Assembly (NCBI RefSeq): GCF_041261205.1
Contig: NZ_JBGCCH010000028.1
Span: 62,001-126,000 of the forward strand
DNA length: 64,000 bases
From: Catenulispora sp. MAP5-51
Lineage (GTDB): Bacteria > Actinomycetota > Actinomycetes > Streptomycetales > Catenulisporaceae
Direction: 5' to 3'
The notes below the pieces were generated by a model. That model was given only the letters and a program-made list of their open reading frames with translations. It ran no database searches and had not been told where the DNA came from. A program made the position numbers and the translations under genes. Below, in pieces: positions 52,378 through 60,567 of this stretch; position 1 is the stretch's first letter, and each line of letters begins with the position of its first letter.

Positions 52378-55284
52378 TTGTTGGAGATACGCCTGCTCGG
52401 GCCGGTGGAGGCTTGGGCCGGTGGCGATTGTGTTCCGCTCGCGCCGCTGGAGCGGGACCTGGTCGCCATCCTGGCGCTGTCCTGCGGGACCGTGCTGTCC
52501 ACCGACCGGATCATCGACGGTTTGTGGGGCGGCCGGCCGCCGGTCGGGCCGCGCTCCCGGGTGCAGGGCCTGGTGTCGACGCTGCGCCGCAAGGTCGGCG
52601 GCGCGCTGGTCACGCGGCATCCCGGGTATCTGCTGGATCTGCCCAGGGAGGCCACCGACCTGGGCATGTGCGAGGAGTTCGCCCGGCGCGCGCGGCGGGC
52701 CGACAACGGCGCGGACACCGCGCGGTGGCTGCGCCAGGCGCTGGAGTTGTGGCGCGGCGCGCCGCTGGACGGCGTCTGGGCGCCCGGGACCTCCGCGGAC
52801 CGGGTGCGGCTGTCCGAGCTGCGGATCGGGTTGCTGGAGCAGTGTTTCGAGGCCGAGCTCGGGCTGGGCCGGCACGCCGCGGTGGTCGGCGACCTGGCGG
52901 CGGCGGTGTCGGCCGATCCGCTGCGCGAACGGCTGGTCATCCAGTTCATGACGGCGCTGTACCGGTGCAACCGGCAGGCCGACGCCATCCGGGCCTACCA
53001 GGTGGTGCGCGAGCGGCTGGCCGACGAGCTCGGCGCGGATCCGTGTCTGGAGCTGCGCGAGCTGCACATGCAGATCCTGCGCGGGGACCGTCACGAACGC
53101 GACGAGCGCATCGAACGGATCGAGCGCGCGGAAGTCGAGCAGCACGCGGCCGCCGCGCCGGTGCCCGCCGCCGCGCCCCCGAACGGCGCCGAGAGCCCTG
53201 AGACACCCGCCGCCTTCGTGCCCCGGCCCCGCACCTCGGAAGTGCAGACGCCGGAGCCGCACCAGCCGCACCGGCCACACCAAGAGTTCTGCCCGGCGCA
53301 GATGCCGGCCAGCGCCGGCCACTTCCTGGGCCGGGACGCCGATTTGGCAACACTCACCGCGGCGCTGCCCGACCCGGACGACGAGCCCCGGATCCTGGTG
53401 GTCTCCGGGGCCGGCGGTCTGGGCAAGACGGCGCTGGTGGTGCGCTGGGCGCACAGCGTCGCGCAGCGTTTCCCGGACGGGCAGATCTTCATCCGCCTCG
53501 GCGGTGCCGGCCACGGCGAGGACCGGGGCGAAGGTCAGGGCATGGGCATGGGCCGGGGCACGGGCCGGGGCGAGGTGCCCTCCGCCGGCTCCGTCCTCGG
53601 CACGATCCTGCTGGCCCTCGGGGTCGGCGCGGACCGGCTCCCGGTCAGTGCCGAGGAGCGGGCGGCGACGTACCGGACGCTGGCCCACGGCAAGCGGATC
53701 CTGATCGTGGCCGACGACGTCCGCGCCGTCGCGCAACTGCTGCCGCTGGTGCCGCCGACGGCCGGGAGCCTGCTGGTGGCCACCAGTCGCAGCAGGCTGA
53801 CGGCGCTGGCCATCCAGCACGCGGTGCGCACCCTGACGGTCGAGCCGCTGGCCCCGGCCGCGTCGTACGAGCTGCTGCGGGCGATCGTCGGCCCGGACCG
53901 GCTGCACGGCGAGGGCGCCGCCGACGTGGTCCGGCTGTGCGGCGGCTGGCCGCTGGCGATCCGGATCGCCGGCGCGACGCTGGCGTCCCGCTCGCGCCAG
54001 TCGCTGGTCTCCTTCGCCGACGAGCTGGCCGAGAACGTCGACGTCCTCTCAGTGCCCGACGACCCGCGCACGGTGCGCGCCGCGCTGGCCGAGGCGCACG
54101 CCGGCCTGGACCCGGCGGCGATGCGGCTGTTCGGCCAGCTCGGCCTGCTGCCCGGGGCCTCGGCCTGCCTGCAGTTGGCCGCGGCGGCGGCGAACGTCTC
54201 GGCGGTGCGCGCCCGGCAGCTGCTCGACCAGCTGATCTCGGCCAACCTGGTGGTGGAGACCGGCTCGGACCGGTACTGGTTCCACGACATGGTCCTGCGA
54301 TTCGCCCGGCAATGCGGCGCGGCCCTGCCCGACCGGACGGTGGTCGAGGGCCGGATCATCCGCTGGTACCTGGAGGCGTACGAGGCCTGCGCGCACCTGG
54401 TCGCCCCGGATCGGGACTGGCCCGCGCCCACCGGCCCGGACGACTGGCTGCCCTTCCGCGGCGACGACCCGGGCCCCTTCCTGCAGGCCGAAGCTCCGAG
54501 CCTGCCGGCGGTGGCACGCTGGGTCGTGGACACCGGCGACGGGGCGTCGGCCTGGCGGCTGGCGTCCGCGTCGTACGCGTCGCATCCGGCCGTCCCGGCG
54601 CAGGTGTGCGCGATCGGGCTGGAGGCGGCGGTGTCGCTGGGCAACCCGCGGGTCTTGGGCGAGGCGCACGCGCAGCTCGGCACCGCACTGCTGGCCGATC
54701 CGTTGCAATGGGGCCAGGCCGACATCCACCTGAGCCGGGCCACCGAGCTGCTGGAGTCCGAGTCCGGCGGACTCGCCTGCACCGCCGCTTTCGGCCTGGG
54801 CGCGCTGCGGGCCCAGCAGTCGCGGCTCGCGGAGGCCGGCGCGGCTTTGGAGTACGCGCTGCGGACGCTGTACTCCGGCCGCGAGCCGCTGACGTACGCC
54901 ATCGTGCTGCTGGGGTACGCCGACGTGCTGGTGCGCAGCGGGGCCGAGGAGCGCGGCCGGGAACGGTTCGCCCAGGCGCTGATCCTGTGCGAGGTGGCGG
55001 TCGGCCGCAGCTTCGACCAGAGCCGGGGGATGCTCGACCGGCCGTTCAACGACGGCTTGCTGGCGGAGCTGAGCCGGGCGGTGGACTCGCCGCGGCCGGC
55101 GGTCGCGGACCGGGTGCTGGCCGGGGTTCTGCTGGGGTTGGGGCTCGGGCTGCGGTTGTGGGGGACGGACTTAGCCGGGGTCGTGCGCGAGAGCGTGGGG
55201 CGTGAGGTCGTGGCGCGTGAGGTCGTGGCGGTCGAAGTCGTGGACCGCAACGCCGAGACGCTGCGGCTGGATTCGCGGATTTGA
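52378..55284 (+). CDS. SARP-NB-ARC-TPR regulator
   Basis: This 968-residue AfsR-like activator has a winged helix (residues 1-95, LLEIRLLGPVEAWAGGDCVPL), BTAD (about 96-240), a linker, NB-ARC with Walker A GAGGLGKT at 344-351 and VVRLCGGWPLAIRIAGA, and TPR-like helices from about 720 to 920. A Gly/Met-rich insertion (GEGQGMGMGRGTGRGE) interrupts the NB-ARC. The C-terminal REVVAREVVAVEVV comes from a 15-bp DNA repeat. The TTG at 52378 is chosen because GGGAAGG lies 7 nt upstream and the domain starts there; the frame stays open further upstream. It lies just before the thioesterase/aminomutase locus, which it likely activates. Confidence 0.88.
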   Translation: MLEIRLLGPVEAWAGGDCVPLAPLERDLVAILALSCGTVLSTDRIIDGLWGGRPPVGPRSRVQGLVSTLRRKVGGALVTRHPGYLLDLPREATDLGMCEEFARRARRADNGADTARWLRQALELWRGAPLDGVWAPGTSADRVRLSELRIGLLEQCFEAELGLGRHAAVVGDLAAAVSADPLRERLVIQFMTALYRCNRQADAIRAYQVVRERLADELGADPCLELRELHMQILRGDRHERDERIERIERAEVEQHAAAAPVPAAAPPNGAESPETPAAFVPRPRTSEVQTPEPHQPHRPHQEFCPAQMPASAGHFLGRDADLATLTAALPDPDDEPRILVVSGAGGLGKTALVVRWAHSVAQRFPDGQIFIRLGGAGHGEDRGEGQGMGMGRGTGRGEVPSAGSVLGTILLALGVGADRLPVSAEERAATYRTLAHGKRILIVADDVRAVAQLLPLVPPTAGSLLVATSRSRLTALAIQHAVRTLTVEPLAPAASYELLRAIVGPDRLHGEGAADVVRLCGGWPLAIRIAGATLASRSRQSLVSFADELAENVDVLSVPDDPRTVRAALAEAHAGLDPAAMRLFGQLGLLPGASACLQLAAAAANVSAVRARQLLDQLISANLVVETGSDRYWFHDMVLRFARQCGAALPDRTVVEGRIIRWYLEAYEACAHLVAPDRDWPAPTGPDDWLPFRGDDPGPFLQAEAPSLPAVARWVVDTGDGASAWRLASASYASHPAVPAQVCAIGLEAAVSLGNPRVLGEAHAQLGTALLADPLQWGQADIHLSRATELLESESGGLACTAAFGLGALRAQQSRLAEAGAALEYALRTLYSGREPLTYAIVLLGYADVLVRSGAEERGRERFAQALILCEVAVGRSFDQSRGMLDRPFNDGLLAELSRAVDSPRPAVADRVLAGVLLGLGLGLRLWGTDLAGVVRESVGREVVAREVVAVEVVDRNAETLRLDSRI

Positions 55285-55319
55285 AGCAGATACAGGGACC
55301 TGATGGCATCTCAGCCCTC

Positions 55320-55347
55320 TGACATATACTGACATGCATCTGACAGG
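55320..55347 (+). promoter_or_regulatory. Three TGACA(T/G) repeats with 10-11-bp spacing
   Basis: TGACAT at 55320 and 55330 and TGACAG at 55341 lie directly before the thioesterase gene; the last overlaps its ribosome site. The periodicity resembles SARP sites, but the position over the ribosome site would suit repression better than activation. Confidence 0.35.
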
Positions 55348-55354
55348 AGACAAC

Positions 55355-55780
55355 GTGGTTCACGCGCACGCCGAGGCGATGCACGCCAGGGACCTGACCT
55401 GCAAAGCACTCGGCATCGCCCTGGAGGAGGCGGAGCCGGGCCGCGCGGTCCTCAGCATGCGACTCGCCGAGGACATGGTGAACGCCCACGGCATCGGCCA
55501 CGGCGGCTACGTGTTCCTGCTGGCCGACTCGGCGTTCGCCTACGCGTGCAACTCCTACGGCCCGGTCACCGTGGCGCAGACCGCGCAGGTGAGCTTCCTG
55601 CAGCCGGTCCGACCCGGCGACCTGTTGGCCGCCGAGGCGGTGGAGCGGGCCCGGCAGGGGCGCACCGGTCTGTACGACGTCACGGTGACGCGGCGGGACG
55701 ACGGTGCTGTGGTCGCGGAGTTCCGCGGCCACAGCGTGACGTTGAGCGGGAATCCTTTCGGTGGTCAGGCGGAGCGGTAG
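55355..55780 (+). CDS. paaI: PaaI-type hotdog thioesterase
   Basis: This 141-residue hotdog enzyme hydrolyses aryl- or acyl-CoA (or carrier) thioesters. MVNAHGIGHGGYVFLLADSAFAYACNSYG is the hydroxyphenylacetyl-CoA thioesterase signature, with the Asp and the HGG region intact. AGGAG lies 5 nt before the GTG at 55355; an ATG 21 bp upstream is in frame but lacks a site. In this position, convergent with and overlapping the aminomutase gene by 16 bp and without phenylacetate-degradation genes, it probably serves as an editing or release thioesterase for the ligase pathway. Confidence 0.87.
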   Translation: MVHAHAEAMHARDLTCKALGIALEEAEPGRAVLSMRLAEDMVNAHGIGHGGYVFLLADSAFAYACNSYGPVTVAQTAQVSFLQPVRPGDLLAAEAVERARQGRTGLYDVTVTRRDDGAVVAEFRGHSVTLSGNPFGGQAER

Positions 55781-57171
55781 TTCTCCGCCCACCACCGCCG
55801 CCCAGCATCCGGCAAGGAGTGGATCGGGTCGTAGTAGACGCCGGTGTGCTGCTCGCCGCCGGCGTCTTCGTCCTCTGCGTCGGCCTCGATGCGGTACTTC
55901 TTGGCCCACGTGGACACCCCGAGCTCGCGGTCGTACTCGCCGACCATGTGCACCCACCGCTTGCCGACGAAGGGTACGTCGCACACGATTCTCGGCGTGG
56001 CGTACCCGGGGAGCCAGCCCATGATCGCGTCCTGGAGTTCCTGGGCCTCGGCCACCGAGACCCGCCAGTGCTCCGCGTTGGGGATCATGTCGCACATGTA
56101 GAAGTAGTACGGCAGGATGTTCGCCTCGTCCTGCAACGCGAAGCACAGGTCCAGGAGCTCCGCGCCGGTCGCGTTCACCCCGCGCATCAGCACGCCCTGG
56201 TTGCGCACGTCCCGCACGCCCGCGTCGAGCAGCGCGCGGGCCGCCGCGGCGACCAGCGGGGTCACCGACGCCGCGGTGTTCGCATGTGTATGCACCGCCA
56301 GGTTCACCGAGCGGTCCGCCGCCGTCCCGGCCACGCGCGCCAGGCCGGCGCGCACCTCCGGCTGAAGCCAGTGCTGCGGCAGGCCGACGACGGCCTTGGT
56401 GGCCAGCCGGATGTCGCGGACCGACTCCACCTCCAGCAGCCGGGACAGGAAGGACTCCAGCCGGGGCCAGGGCACGTTGGCCACGTCGCCGCCCGAGACC
56501 ACCACGTCCCGCACGCTCGGCGTCCGTTTGAGGTAGTCCAGCATCGCCTCCTGGCGGTCCGCCGAACGCAGCGCCAGCCGCGTCTTGGCCACCTGCGGGG
56601 TGGAAGTCCCGACCAAGTCCATGCGCGTGCAGTGCCCGCAGTACTGCGGGCAGGTGGCCACCAGCTCGGCCAGCGCCTTGGTCGGGTACCGGCGGGTCAG
56701 GCCCTCCACCACCCACATGTCCGCCTCGTGCAGCGAATCGCGCTCGGCGTGGGGGTGGCTGGGCCAGTGCGGGTCCCGGTCCGAGGCCACCGGGAGCATG
56801 TAGCGGCGGATCGGGTCGGCCAGGAAGGACTCGTCGTCCGGCGGGGCGCCGGGGACCATCGTGTTCAGCATCTGCGGCGGGACCAGCATCGCCATGGTCG
56901 CGTAGCGGGCGCGGTCGGCGGCGAGGTCGTCGTAGAAGCGGTCGGTCAGCAGGTCGCCGAGGACCGCGCGCAACTGGCCGGCGGTCTTGACGCTGTGCGC
57001 GCGCTGCCACTGCGCGCTGTGCCATTCGGCCTCGGCCACGTCGCGCCAGCCGGGCAGCCGCCGCCAGTCCGGTTCGACCAACGGGGACCGGACGTAGCGG
57101 TAGCCCTGATTGCTGGAATCAATGCCCTGATGACCGAAGTCGCCGCCCCGGTCGCCGAAATCGACGGCCAT
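55765..57171 (-). CDS. kamA: Lysine 2,3-aminomutase-family radical SAM enzyme
   Basis: This 468-residue enzyme has the 4Fe-4S cysteines C174-x3-C178-x2-C181 (CPQYCGHCTR), VVVSGGD for SAM binding, and K404 (DVPFVGK) in the place of the PLP lysine. D361 (MCDMIPNAEHWR) and D398 (IVCDVPF) are 37 residues apart, exactly as the two aspartates that hold the epsilon-ammonium of lysine in clostridial lysine 2,3-aminomutase. L-beta-lysine formation is therefore likely; the glutamate enzyme has other residues there. It is the last gene of a six-gene coupled operon, starting inside the preceding TGA (TGATG). Confidence 0.87.
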   Translation of the reverse strand: MAVDFGDRGGDFGHQGIDSSNQGYRYVRSPLVEPDWRRLPGWRDVAEAEWHSAQWQRAHSVKTAGQLRAVLGDLLTDRFYDDLAADRARYATMAMLVPPQMLNTMVPGAPPDDESFLADPIRRYMLPVASDRDPHWPSHPHAERDSLHEADMWVVEGLTRRYPTKALAELVATCPQYCGHCTRMDLVGTSTPQVAKTRLALRSADRQEAMLDYLKRTPSVRDVVVSGGDVANVPWPRLESFLSRLLEVESVRDIRLATKAVVGLPQHWLQPEVRAGLARVAGTAADRSVNLAVHTHANTAASVTPLVAAAARALLDAGVRDVRNQGVLMRGVNATGAELLDLCFALQDEANILPYYFYMCDMIPNAEHWRVSVAEAQELQDAIMGWLPGYATPRIVCDVPFVGKRWVHMVGEYDRELGVSTWAKKYRIEADAEDEDAGGEQHTGVYYDPIHSLPDAGRRWWAENYRSA

Positions 57172-58901
57172 CAGGTGGTCTTCGCACTGAACAGGGTGGC
57201 GAACCGGGTTCGCAGCTCCCGCTTGAGCACCTTGCCGGTGGGGCCGAGCGGGTAGTCCGACGCGTCCCGCGCGATGCGCACGGCGGCCAGTTCCGTCAGG
57301 CCCGCCGCGGCCAGCGCCTTGTTCGCCGCCTCCAGCAGCGCCTCCTCGGTCAGGTCGGCGGCTCCGGCCTGGAGCCGGACCATCGCCACCGGGACCTGGC
57401 CGCCTCCGGAGGGCTCGGGCACGCCGAACACCGAGCAGTCCTGGACCGCCTGGTCGCAGTCGGCCAGCAGGATCTCTTCGAGCTGGAGGGTGTATACGGG
57501 CCCGGACACGGTGTCGATGACGTCGACCGTGCGGTCCAGGTGGTAGAAGTTCCCCTCGGCGTCCTTGTACGCGACGTCGCCGGTGAGCCAGTACCCGTTG
57601 AGCAGGAACGACTTCGTCAGCGCGTCGTTGTTCCAGTAGCCCGGGGTCAGCGAGGGCGACTGCACGGCGAGCATGCCGACCGTGCCGACCGGCACCTCCT
57701 CGCCGTCCTGGTCCAGCACCGTCGCGCGCGTCACGGTCTCCAGCTTCTTGCCGACGCAGCGGTCGTTGCGCGGCACCTCCGGCGTCCAGACCTGGCCGAA
57801 GTTCGCCATGCCCATCTCGGAGGAGCCGAGGCCGTCGACGTACTGCGAGCCCGGCGACGCCGCCTCGGCGGCCGCCTGCGAGGGCAGCAGCCAGGGCTTG
57901 ATCAGGCCGGCCGGGCGCTCGCCGAGCGTGATCAGTCTCCTGATGTGCCCGTAGTGCGCGCTGTCGCCGGTGTTGAACCAGGAGTGCACCTTGGCCGCGC
58001 CCTTGACCGGCAGCTCGCCGGTGGCCAGCTCGACGAAGGTGCGCGGGAACGAGGCGACCATCGTGGGCTGGAACGCCTCCATCACCGGCTCCACGCCCTC
58101 GCGGGTCCAGGTGCCCATCACGACCGTCGGCAGGCCGAGCAGCGTGGCGGTGAGGAAGTAGCTCAGGCCGCCGGCGTGGGTGTGCGGCATCAGCGACATC
58201 AGCTTGTCGTAGGGCTCGGCCGGGAAGCGCGTCATCCGCGGCTGCTTGCCGTCCCAGAACTGCCGGTGCGCCAGGATCGTCGACTTCGGCGTGCCGGTGG
58301 TGCCCGAGGAGTGGATCAGGGCCACGACGTCGTCGTGCTGGTGCTGGTACGGATACTGCGCCGGCAACTCGGCCCGGGCGGCGTCGAAGGCCTGGACCTC
58401 GGCGGCCAGCGCCAGGAAGTCGGGGCGGCGCTGCGGGTCCTTGCGGTAGGCGGCGGCCAGGCCCGTGGTGTCGAAGGCCACGACGCCGACCACGCCGACG
58501 TGGTCCAGGTAGCGGACCATGACGTCCGGGCGCATCGCGTCGTTGATCATCGCCGGGATGGCGCCGAGCGCCGACAGCGCCAGGAAGTGGATGATCGGCT
58601 CCAGGCCCTCCGGCACCACGATGCCGACCGGGTCGCCGGGCCGCACGCCGTTGGCGTGGTACCACTTCGCGTAGCGGTCGCGCAGGGCCGCCAGGTCGGT
58701 GAGGCTGTGGCCGCGCAGCACGATCCGGCCGCGGTGGTCGGTGCTGTGGCTGAAGGCGAACGGCACGTCACGGTTCGGGTTGGCCGCCAGGGCGTAGTCC
58801 AGGAAGTTGCCCGCGCCCAGATCGGGCTCGGCCATGAACTGCTCGCGGACCGCGAGCGGGGCGACGGGACTCGGGGCTGCGGCGGTGCTGTTGTCGCTCA
58901 T
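57171..58901 (-). CDS. AMP-dependent acyl-CoA ligase-like enzyme
   Basis: This 576-residue adenylate-forming enzyme has IHSSGTTGTPKSTILAH, the A5-like region DGLGSSEMGMANFG, GYWLTGDVAYKDAEGNFYHLDRTVDVIDT and the terminal catalytic lysine in LGPTGKVLKREL. The acid substrate is unknown. SPEGL-type and FAAL insertions are not evident. It overlaps the amine oxidase stop (ATGA) upstream and the aminomutase start downstream. Confidence 0.87.
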   Translation of the reverse strand: MSDNSTAAAPSPVAPLAVREQFMAEPDLGAGNFLDYALAANPNRDVPFAFSHSTDHRGRIVLRGHSLTDLAALRDRYAKWYHANGVRPGDPVGIVVPEGLEPIIHFLALSALGAIPAMINDAMRPDVMVRYLDHVGVVGVVAFDTTGLAAAYRKDPQRRPDFLALAAEVQAFDAARAELPAQYPYQHQHDDVVALIHSSGTTGTPKSTILAHRQFWDGKQPRMTRFPAEPYDKLMSLMPHTHAGGLSYFLTATLLGLPTVVMGTWTREGVEPVMEAFQPTMVASFPRTFVELATGELPVKGAAKVHSWFNTGDSAHYGHIRRLITLGERPAGLIKPWLLPSQAAAEAASPGSQYVDGLGSSEMGMANFGQVWTPEVPRNDRCVGKKLETVTRATVLDQDGEEVPVGTVGMLAVQSPSLTPGYWNNDALTKSFLLNGYWLTGDVAYKDAEGNFYHLDRTVDVIDTVSGPVYTLQLEEILLADCDQAVQDCSVFGVPEPSGGGQVPVAMVRLQAGAADLTEEALLEAANKALAAAGLTELAAVRIARDASDYPLGPTGKVLKRELRTRFATLFSAKTT

Positions 58902-60331
58902 CGCGACCTCCTGGAGGGCGTTACCGGCTGTTCCGGTACGTGGGCAAGGATTTCGGTGGCAGCCCGATGGCCGGAGCGGATCGCGCCCTCCATCAGGCCG
59001 AAGAACTCGGTGCTGGTCTCGGTGCCGGCCCAGTGGATCCGAGCCGGCGAGCCGGGCAGACCGTGCGGATCCGTGAGGGCGGGTCCGAGGGACATCCAGT
59101 CGCCGGGTCCGAACAAGGCGGCGTAGCAGCCGCGGCTGTAGGGCTCGGTCACCCAGTCGGTGAGGTGGAAACCGATGGGCGCGGGCAGGAACGGGAACAG
59201 GCGCGCGGCTTGAGCGACGGCCGAGGCCCGCTGTTCGGAAGCCGGAAGCGCCCCATAGCGATGCGCTTCGGCGCCGGTGACGAAGCCGGTCAGGACGCCG
59301 ACGCCGGAATCGGCCGGCGAGTCGTCGACGGTGGACATCAGCGGGCCGTTCGCGTTGACCGACCAGCCGGACAGTCCATGCTCCCGCCAGACCGGCGCGG
59401 GGTAGACGAGGTGGACCTTCACCGCGCAGCCCGGCGCGGTGCGCGCGGTGGCGCGCGGGGCGGGCAGCGCCGGTTCGACGTCGATCGCGTCGGCGAGCAC
59501 CGGCGGGATCGCGACGATGACGGCGTCGGCGTGGTGGTCGCCGCCGGTGCTGGACACGGTGACGCCGGTCTCGGTGGCGTGGATCCGGTGGACGGGCTCG
59601 CCATAGCGGACGTCGAGATCGGCGGCCATGCGCTCGCAGAGCTGGTGCGCACCGCCGTCGACGCGGTCCTGCTGGGCGCCGCCCTCGAAGGCGTTGAGGT
59701 AGCGGAGACCGCCGCCGGAGCGCAGGTAGAAGGCCATATGCAGGACGCTGATATCCGCCGGATCGGCGGCCATCATCTCGCCGAGGAACAGCGGGAAGAA
59801 GCGCCGGGCGTCCGGGTGTCGCAGATTCCTGTCAACCCACTGCGCGACGGTGGTTCCGTCGAGCTCGGCGGCATCCGGGGTGAGCCAGGGCGCGTCGGGG
59901 CGTACCTGCGCGGTGAGGTCGGCCAGCAGGTCGAAGAGCTCGCCGAGGGCGACCGCGTTCAGCGGCGGGAAGCGTCCGGGGCGGGTCTCGGCGGCATTGG
60001 TTTCGGCGGCGTTGGCTTCGGCGGCATTGGTTTCGGCGGCGCCGTCCTCGGCGTCCGGAGCGTCACCGAGCTCGAAGCGGCTGTCCCCGACCATCCCCGT
60101 GGGGCAGGTCTTCAGGTCCAGCGCGGCGATCAGGGCGTTCAGCTCGGTGTGGCGGTCGCCGAGGTAGGCGGCGCCGGCGTCGACCCACGCGCCCGGGGCG
60201 ACCTCGATGCCCCGGGTGCGTCCGCCGGGCCGGTCGCGGGCTTCGAACACCGTGGCGTCGACTCCGGCGTCGGCCAGTAAGCGGGCCGCGGTGAGGCCGG
60301 CCAGACCGGCGCCGACGATCAGGACCCTCAT
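58898..60331 (-). CDS. FAD-dependent amine oxidase
   Basis: This 477-residue flavoprotein has the dinucleotide-binding fold at the very N-terminus (VLIVGAGLAGLTAARLLADAGVDATVFEARDRPGGRTRG) and the flavin-containing monoamine oxidase end (RIHWAGTETSTEFFGLMEGAIRSGHRAA). Substrates of the family are amines and amino acids, including polyamine-like and carrier-bound ones. Residues about 98-114 are a tandem ETNAA/EANAA insertion from a 15-bp DNA repeat, on the surface in most relatives' topology. It is coupled at both ends by ATGA overlaps, so it is probably a tailoring enzyme of the beta-amino-acid pathway. Confidence 0.87.
   Translation of the reverse strand: MRVLIVGAGLAGLTAARLLADAGVDATVFEARDRPGGRTRGIEVAPGAWVDAGAAYLGDRHTELNALIAALDLKTCPTGMVGDSRFELGDAPDAEDGAAETNAAEANAAETNAAETRPGRFPPLNAVALGELFDLLADLTAQVRPDAPWLTPDAAELDGTTVAQWVDRNLRHPDARRFFPLFLGEMMAADPADISVLHMAFYLRSGGGLRYLNAFEGGAQQDRVDGGAHQLCERMAADLDVRYGEPVHRIHATETGVTVSSTGGDHHADAVIVAIPPVLADAIDVEPALPAPRATARTAPGCAVKVHLVYPAPVWREHGLSGWSVNANGPLMSTVDDSPADSGVGVLTGFVTGAEAHRYGALPASEQRASAVAQAARLFPFLPAPIGFHLTDWVTEPYSRGCYAALFGPGDWMSLGPALTDPHGLPGSPARIHWAGTETSTEFFGLMEGAIRSGHRAATEILAHVPEQPVTPSRRSR
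59988..60040 (-). repeat. 15-bp in-frame tandem repeat within the amine oxidase
   Basis: Three and a half copies of a 15-bp unit (TCGGCGGCATTGGTT with one variant) encode ETNAA-EANAA-ETNAA-ET. Copy number is likely to vary between strains. Confidence 0.9.
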
Positions 60332-60567
60332 GCCGGGGCCACGATCTCGGCCGCGAACTCGGCGACGCGCTTGGCCAGCGCGCCGGGCGTGGCGGCCAGC
60401 AGGAAGTCGTCGAAGGACAGCTCGACGCCGGTGGCGCGGGCCACCGCGCTCAGCACCCGGGTGCCGAGCAGGGAGTCCCCGCCCAGGTCGAAGAAGTCGC
60501 TGTCGGGGGTCACGTCGGGGATCTCCAGGACGCGGCGGAAGATCTCTGTCGTGTCGTCGACGGTCAT
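60328..60567 (-). CDS. Free-standing peptidyl/acyl carrier protein
   Basis: This 79-residue carrier has the canonical phosphopantetheine site FFDLGGDSLLGTRVLSAV, the peptidyl-carrier form of the motif. It overlaps the adenylation-domain gene stop (ATGA) and its own stop overlaps the amine oxidase start. It is the probable acceptor of the amino acid activated by the adjacent adenylation enzyme. Confidence 0.92.
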   Translation of the reverse strand: MTVDDTTEIFRRVLEIPDVTPDSDFFDLGGDSLLGTRVLSAVARATGVELSFDDFLLAATPGALAKRVAEFAAEIVAPA

